Below are positions 5,943 to 7,629 of a stretch of DNA of 7,629 nt, piece by piece. Where the stretch lies: the NCBI GenBank assembly GCA_030430515.1, contig JAUIKX010000166.1:1-7629 (forward strand), read 5' to 3'. This DNA comes from Gammaproteobacteria bacterium. Lineage in GTDB: Bacteria > Pseudomonadota > Gammaproteobacteria > Pseudomonadales > Azotimanducaceae. Positions within the stretch are counted from its first letter, which is position 1, and each line of letters begins with the position of its first letter. A program made the translations under genes and the position numbers. The notes under the pieces are model-generated. The model had not been told where the DNA came from. It ran no database searches and saw only the letters and a program-made list of their open reading frames with translations.

Positions 5943-6962
5943 TTACAGCAGATTCTGCTCGATCAGCAGCTCAGCGATCTGAACGCTGTTGAGCGCCGCT
6001 CCCTTACGTACGTTGTCTGAAACCACCCACATGTCGAGGCCATTGGGGTGGGAAAGATCCTTGCGCAGCCGACCGACGAACACAGGATCGGTTCCGGCCG
6101 CCTCCACGACAGCCGTGGGATAGGAAGCCGCATCCTGAGCCAGCACGACCCCCGGGGCATCCCGAAGCAGCGCCTCGGCGCGCGACAGATCGATGGGCTC
6201 CCGGGTTTCTATGTGCACCGCCTCCGAATGGCCGAAGAAAACTGGAATGCGCACGCAGGTGGGATTCACCGAAATACGATCGTCTTCAAGAATCTTGGTA
6301 GTCTCCCAGACCATTTTCATCTCTTCTTTGGTGTAACCGTTTTCGAGAAAAACATCGATCTGCGGGACGGCGTTGAAAGCAATCTGCCTCGGCACGACCT
6401 TGCTCTCGATCGGCTTGCTGTTGAGCAGGTTGGCCGTCTGGGCCGCCAGCTCGCGCACACCGCCCGCACCGGCGCCGGAAACCGCCTGATAGGTGGCAAC
6501 ATTGATACGACTGATACCGACCGCATCGTGAATGGGCTTCAACGCCACGACCATCTGTATGGTCGAGCAGTTTGGGTTGGCAATGATGTTGCGGGCTCTG
6601 AAGTCGCTCAGCCGGTGCGGGTTCACCTCGGGGACGATCAACGGTATATCGTCGTCGTAACGGAAGTGCGAGGTATTGTCGATTACCACGCAACCCGCTT
6701 CTGCCGCCTTAGGCGCATATTCAGCGGACAGTGCTCCACCGGCCGAAAACAGGCCAATCTGCACCTGAGAGAAATCAAACTGATCAAGCCGCTTTACCGC
6801 AATGTTCCGACCACCGAATGAGATACGCTTGCCTTCGGAGCGCTCGCTGGCCAGTAGAAACAACTCTCCAACGGGAAACTTGCGCTCCGCGAGAATTTCG
6901 ATCATCGCTTCGCCAACTGCGCCGGTGGCGCCGACTACAGCAACGTTCACCTTGCCGCTCAT
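5943..6962 (-). CDS. asd: Aspartate-semialdehyde dehydrogenase
   Basis: This enzyme reduces L-aspartyl-4-phosphate with NADPH to aspartate semialdehyde, the branch point to threonine, methionine, lysine and the cell-wall precursor diaminopimelate. The 339-residue length fits the shorter ASADH class rather than the approximately 370-residue E. coli type. It shows the nucleotide-binding GATGAVG at 11-17, the nucleophile in NPNCST (Cys132), YQAVSGAG (Gln159), CVRIPVFFGHSE with the substrate-binding Arg238 and catalytic His245, and a C-terminal WVVSDNVRKGAALNSVQIAE block. Retention of Cys132 and His245 argues for a working dehydrogenase and against a Usg-like relative lacking the active site. Its ATG shares ATGA with the leuB stop, and GGAG stands 8 bases before the start, so it is probably co-translated with leuB. 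The next gene, fimV, is 500 bases away. Confidence 0.97.
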   Translation of the reverse strand: MSGKVNVAVVGATGAVGEAMIEILAERKFPVGELFLLASERSEGKRISFGGRNIAVKRLDQFDFSQVQIGLFSAGGALSAEYAPKAAEAGCVVIDNTSHFRYDDDIPLIVPEVNPHRLSDFRARNIIANPNCSTIQMVVALKPIHDAVGISRINVATYQAVSGAGAGGVRELAAQTANLLNSKPIESKVVPRQIAFNAVPQIDVFLENGYTKEEMKMVWETTKILEDDRISVNPTCVRIPVFFGHSEAVHIETREPIDLSRAEALLRDAPGVVLAQDAASYPTAVVEAAGTDPVFVGRLRKDLSHPNGLDMWVVSDNVRKGAALNSVQIAELLIEQNLL

Positions 6963-7629
6963 TGATCGTTCTCCAACGCTGCCAGCACCGCATCGCCCAT
7001 AGCGCGCGTACCAACCTCCTTCATGCCTTCACCGCTCCCCAGTATGTCCGCGGTTCGATAGCCGTCGCGCAGCACCCGACCGACCGCCTTCTCGATGCGG
7101 TCCGCACATCGCGGTGCATCCAGGCTGTAGCGAAAGGCCATGGCAACGGACAGGATCGTTGCCAGAGGGTTGGCTTTGTCCTGACCCGCGATGTCCGGAG
7201 CCGTGCCGTGCACCGGCTCGAACATCCCCAGACCGGAAGCGGCGAGAGAAGCCGACGGCAGCATGCCGAGGCTGCCCGTCAGCATTGCGGCCACGTCAGA
7301 AAGGATGTCGCCGAACATATTGCCGGTCACCACTACATCGAACTGTTTCGGGGCGCGCACAAGCTGCATGGCGGCGTTATCGACATACATGTGCGACAGC
7401 TCAATATGGCTGAATTCCGCCTCGTGCAACGCGATGACCACATCCCGCCAGAGCTGGGTGACTTCCAGCACGTTGGCCTTGTCCACCGAACAGACGCGCC
7501 CGCCCCGCTTCTCGGCCAGCTCGAAGGCGACGCGGGCGATCCGCTCGATTTCGTGCTCGCGATATATGTAGGTATTCACGCCAACCCGCTCGTTGCTCTC
7601 CTCATGCACACCACGTGGCTCACCAAAAT
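6959..7629 (-). CDS. leuB: 3-isopropylmalate dehydrogenase, 3' part (runs off right edge)
   Basis: LeuB oxidatively decarboxylates (2R,3S)-3-isopropylmalate with NAD+ in leucine synthesis; it is a cytoplasmic dimer. The last 222 residues are visible of about 355, so the N-terminal third lies outside. The frame is open to the edge and reads FGEPRGVHEESN, a conserved LeuB segment. The internal GTG at 7607-7609 is therefore not the start. Motifs present are SVDKANVLE (catalytic lysine at 7478-7480), MYVDNAAMQL, and GNMFGDILSDVAAMLTGSLGMLPSASL with the metal-binding aspartates. The NAD-binding loop follows as EPVHGTAPDIAGQDKANP, with adenosine-contacting residues typical of NAD rather than NADP use. 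The stop overlaps the asd start by 4 bases. leuC and leuD are usually upstream in relatives but cannot be seen here. Confidence 0.97.
   Translation of the reverse strand, partial: FGEPRGVHEESNERVGVNTYIYREHEIERIARVAFELAEKRGGRVCSVDKANVLEVTQLWRDVVIALHEAEFSHIELSHMYVDNAAMQLVRAPKQFDVVVTGNMFGDILSDVAAMLTGSLGMLPSASLAASGLGMFEPVHGTAPDIAGQDKANPLATILSVAMAFRYSLDAPRCADRIEKAVGRVLRDGYRTADILGSGEGMKEVGTRAMGDAVLAALENDQ

Noticed and set aside
7607..7609. GTG as start of a short leuB-like gene
   Set aside because: The frame stays open to the window edge and encodes the conserved FGEPRG segment upstream, so the gene simply continues outside the window.

Overview
The window looks like a chromosomal core-genome segment of a gammaproteobacterium. 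All genes read on the minus strand, so gene order runs from high to low coordinates: leuB (3' part), asd, fimV, truA, trpF, trpB (5' part). The leuB-asd-fimV-truA-trpF series is the arrangement known from Pseudomonas-, Xanthomonas- and Chromatiales-type genomes. Having trpB directly behind trpF resembles Xanthomonadales/Chromatiales-like genomes more than Pseudomonas, where accD follows trpF. I cannot name a genus. I see no mobile element, tRNA, rRNA, CRISPR array or phage gene.

Right block (5943-7629): the C-terminal 222 residues of 3-isopropylmalate dehydrogenase (leucine synthesis) overlap by 4 bases with a complete aspartate-semialdehyde dehydrogenase (lysine/threonine/methionine and diaminopimelate synthesis). 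Middle (5443-5942): 500 bases without a convincing gene, lower in GC than the flanks and rich in inverted repeats. It must hold the end of the leuB-asd transcript and/or the promoter and leader of fimV. 2419-5442: a large FimV/HubP-type polar organiser with signal peptide, periplasmic FimV core and LysM, coiled coil, one membrane helix, and an extremely acidic cytoplasmic part with recurring DLLGG-like motifs and the conserved C-terminal FimV domain.

Left block (1-2410): truA (tRNA pseudouridine synthase) starts 8 bases after the fimV stop. trpF follows after 41 bases, and trpB overlaps the trpF stop with a TTG start. truA, trpF and trpB all appear to start with non-ATG codons, which suggests a single tightly packed and partly translation-coupled transcript led by fimV. 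TrpF and TrpB catalyse late steps of tryptophan synthesis; trpA is expected just outside the left edge.

I found no evidence of a wholly new system. The points most worth a second look are the fimV leader hairpins (one pairs better in the sense RNA than in its complement), the extreme charge and an uncharged Ala/Gly segment in the FimV cytoplasmic region, and the chain of non-ATG starts.
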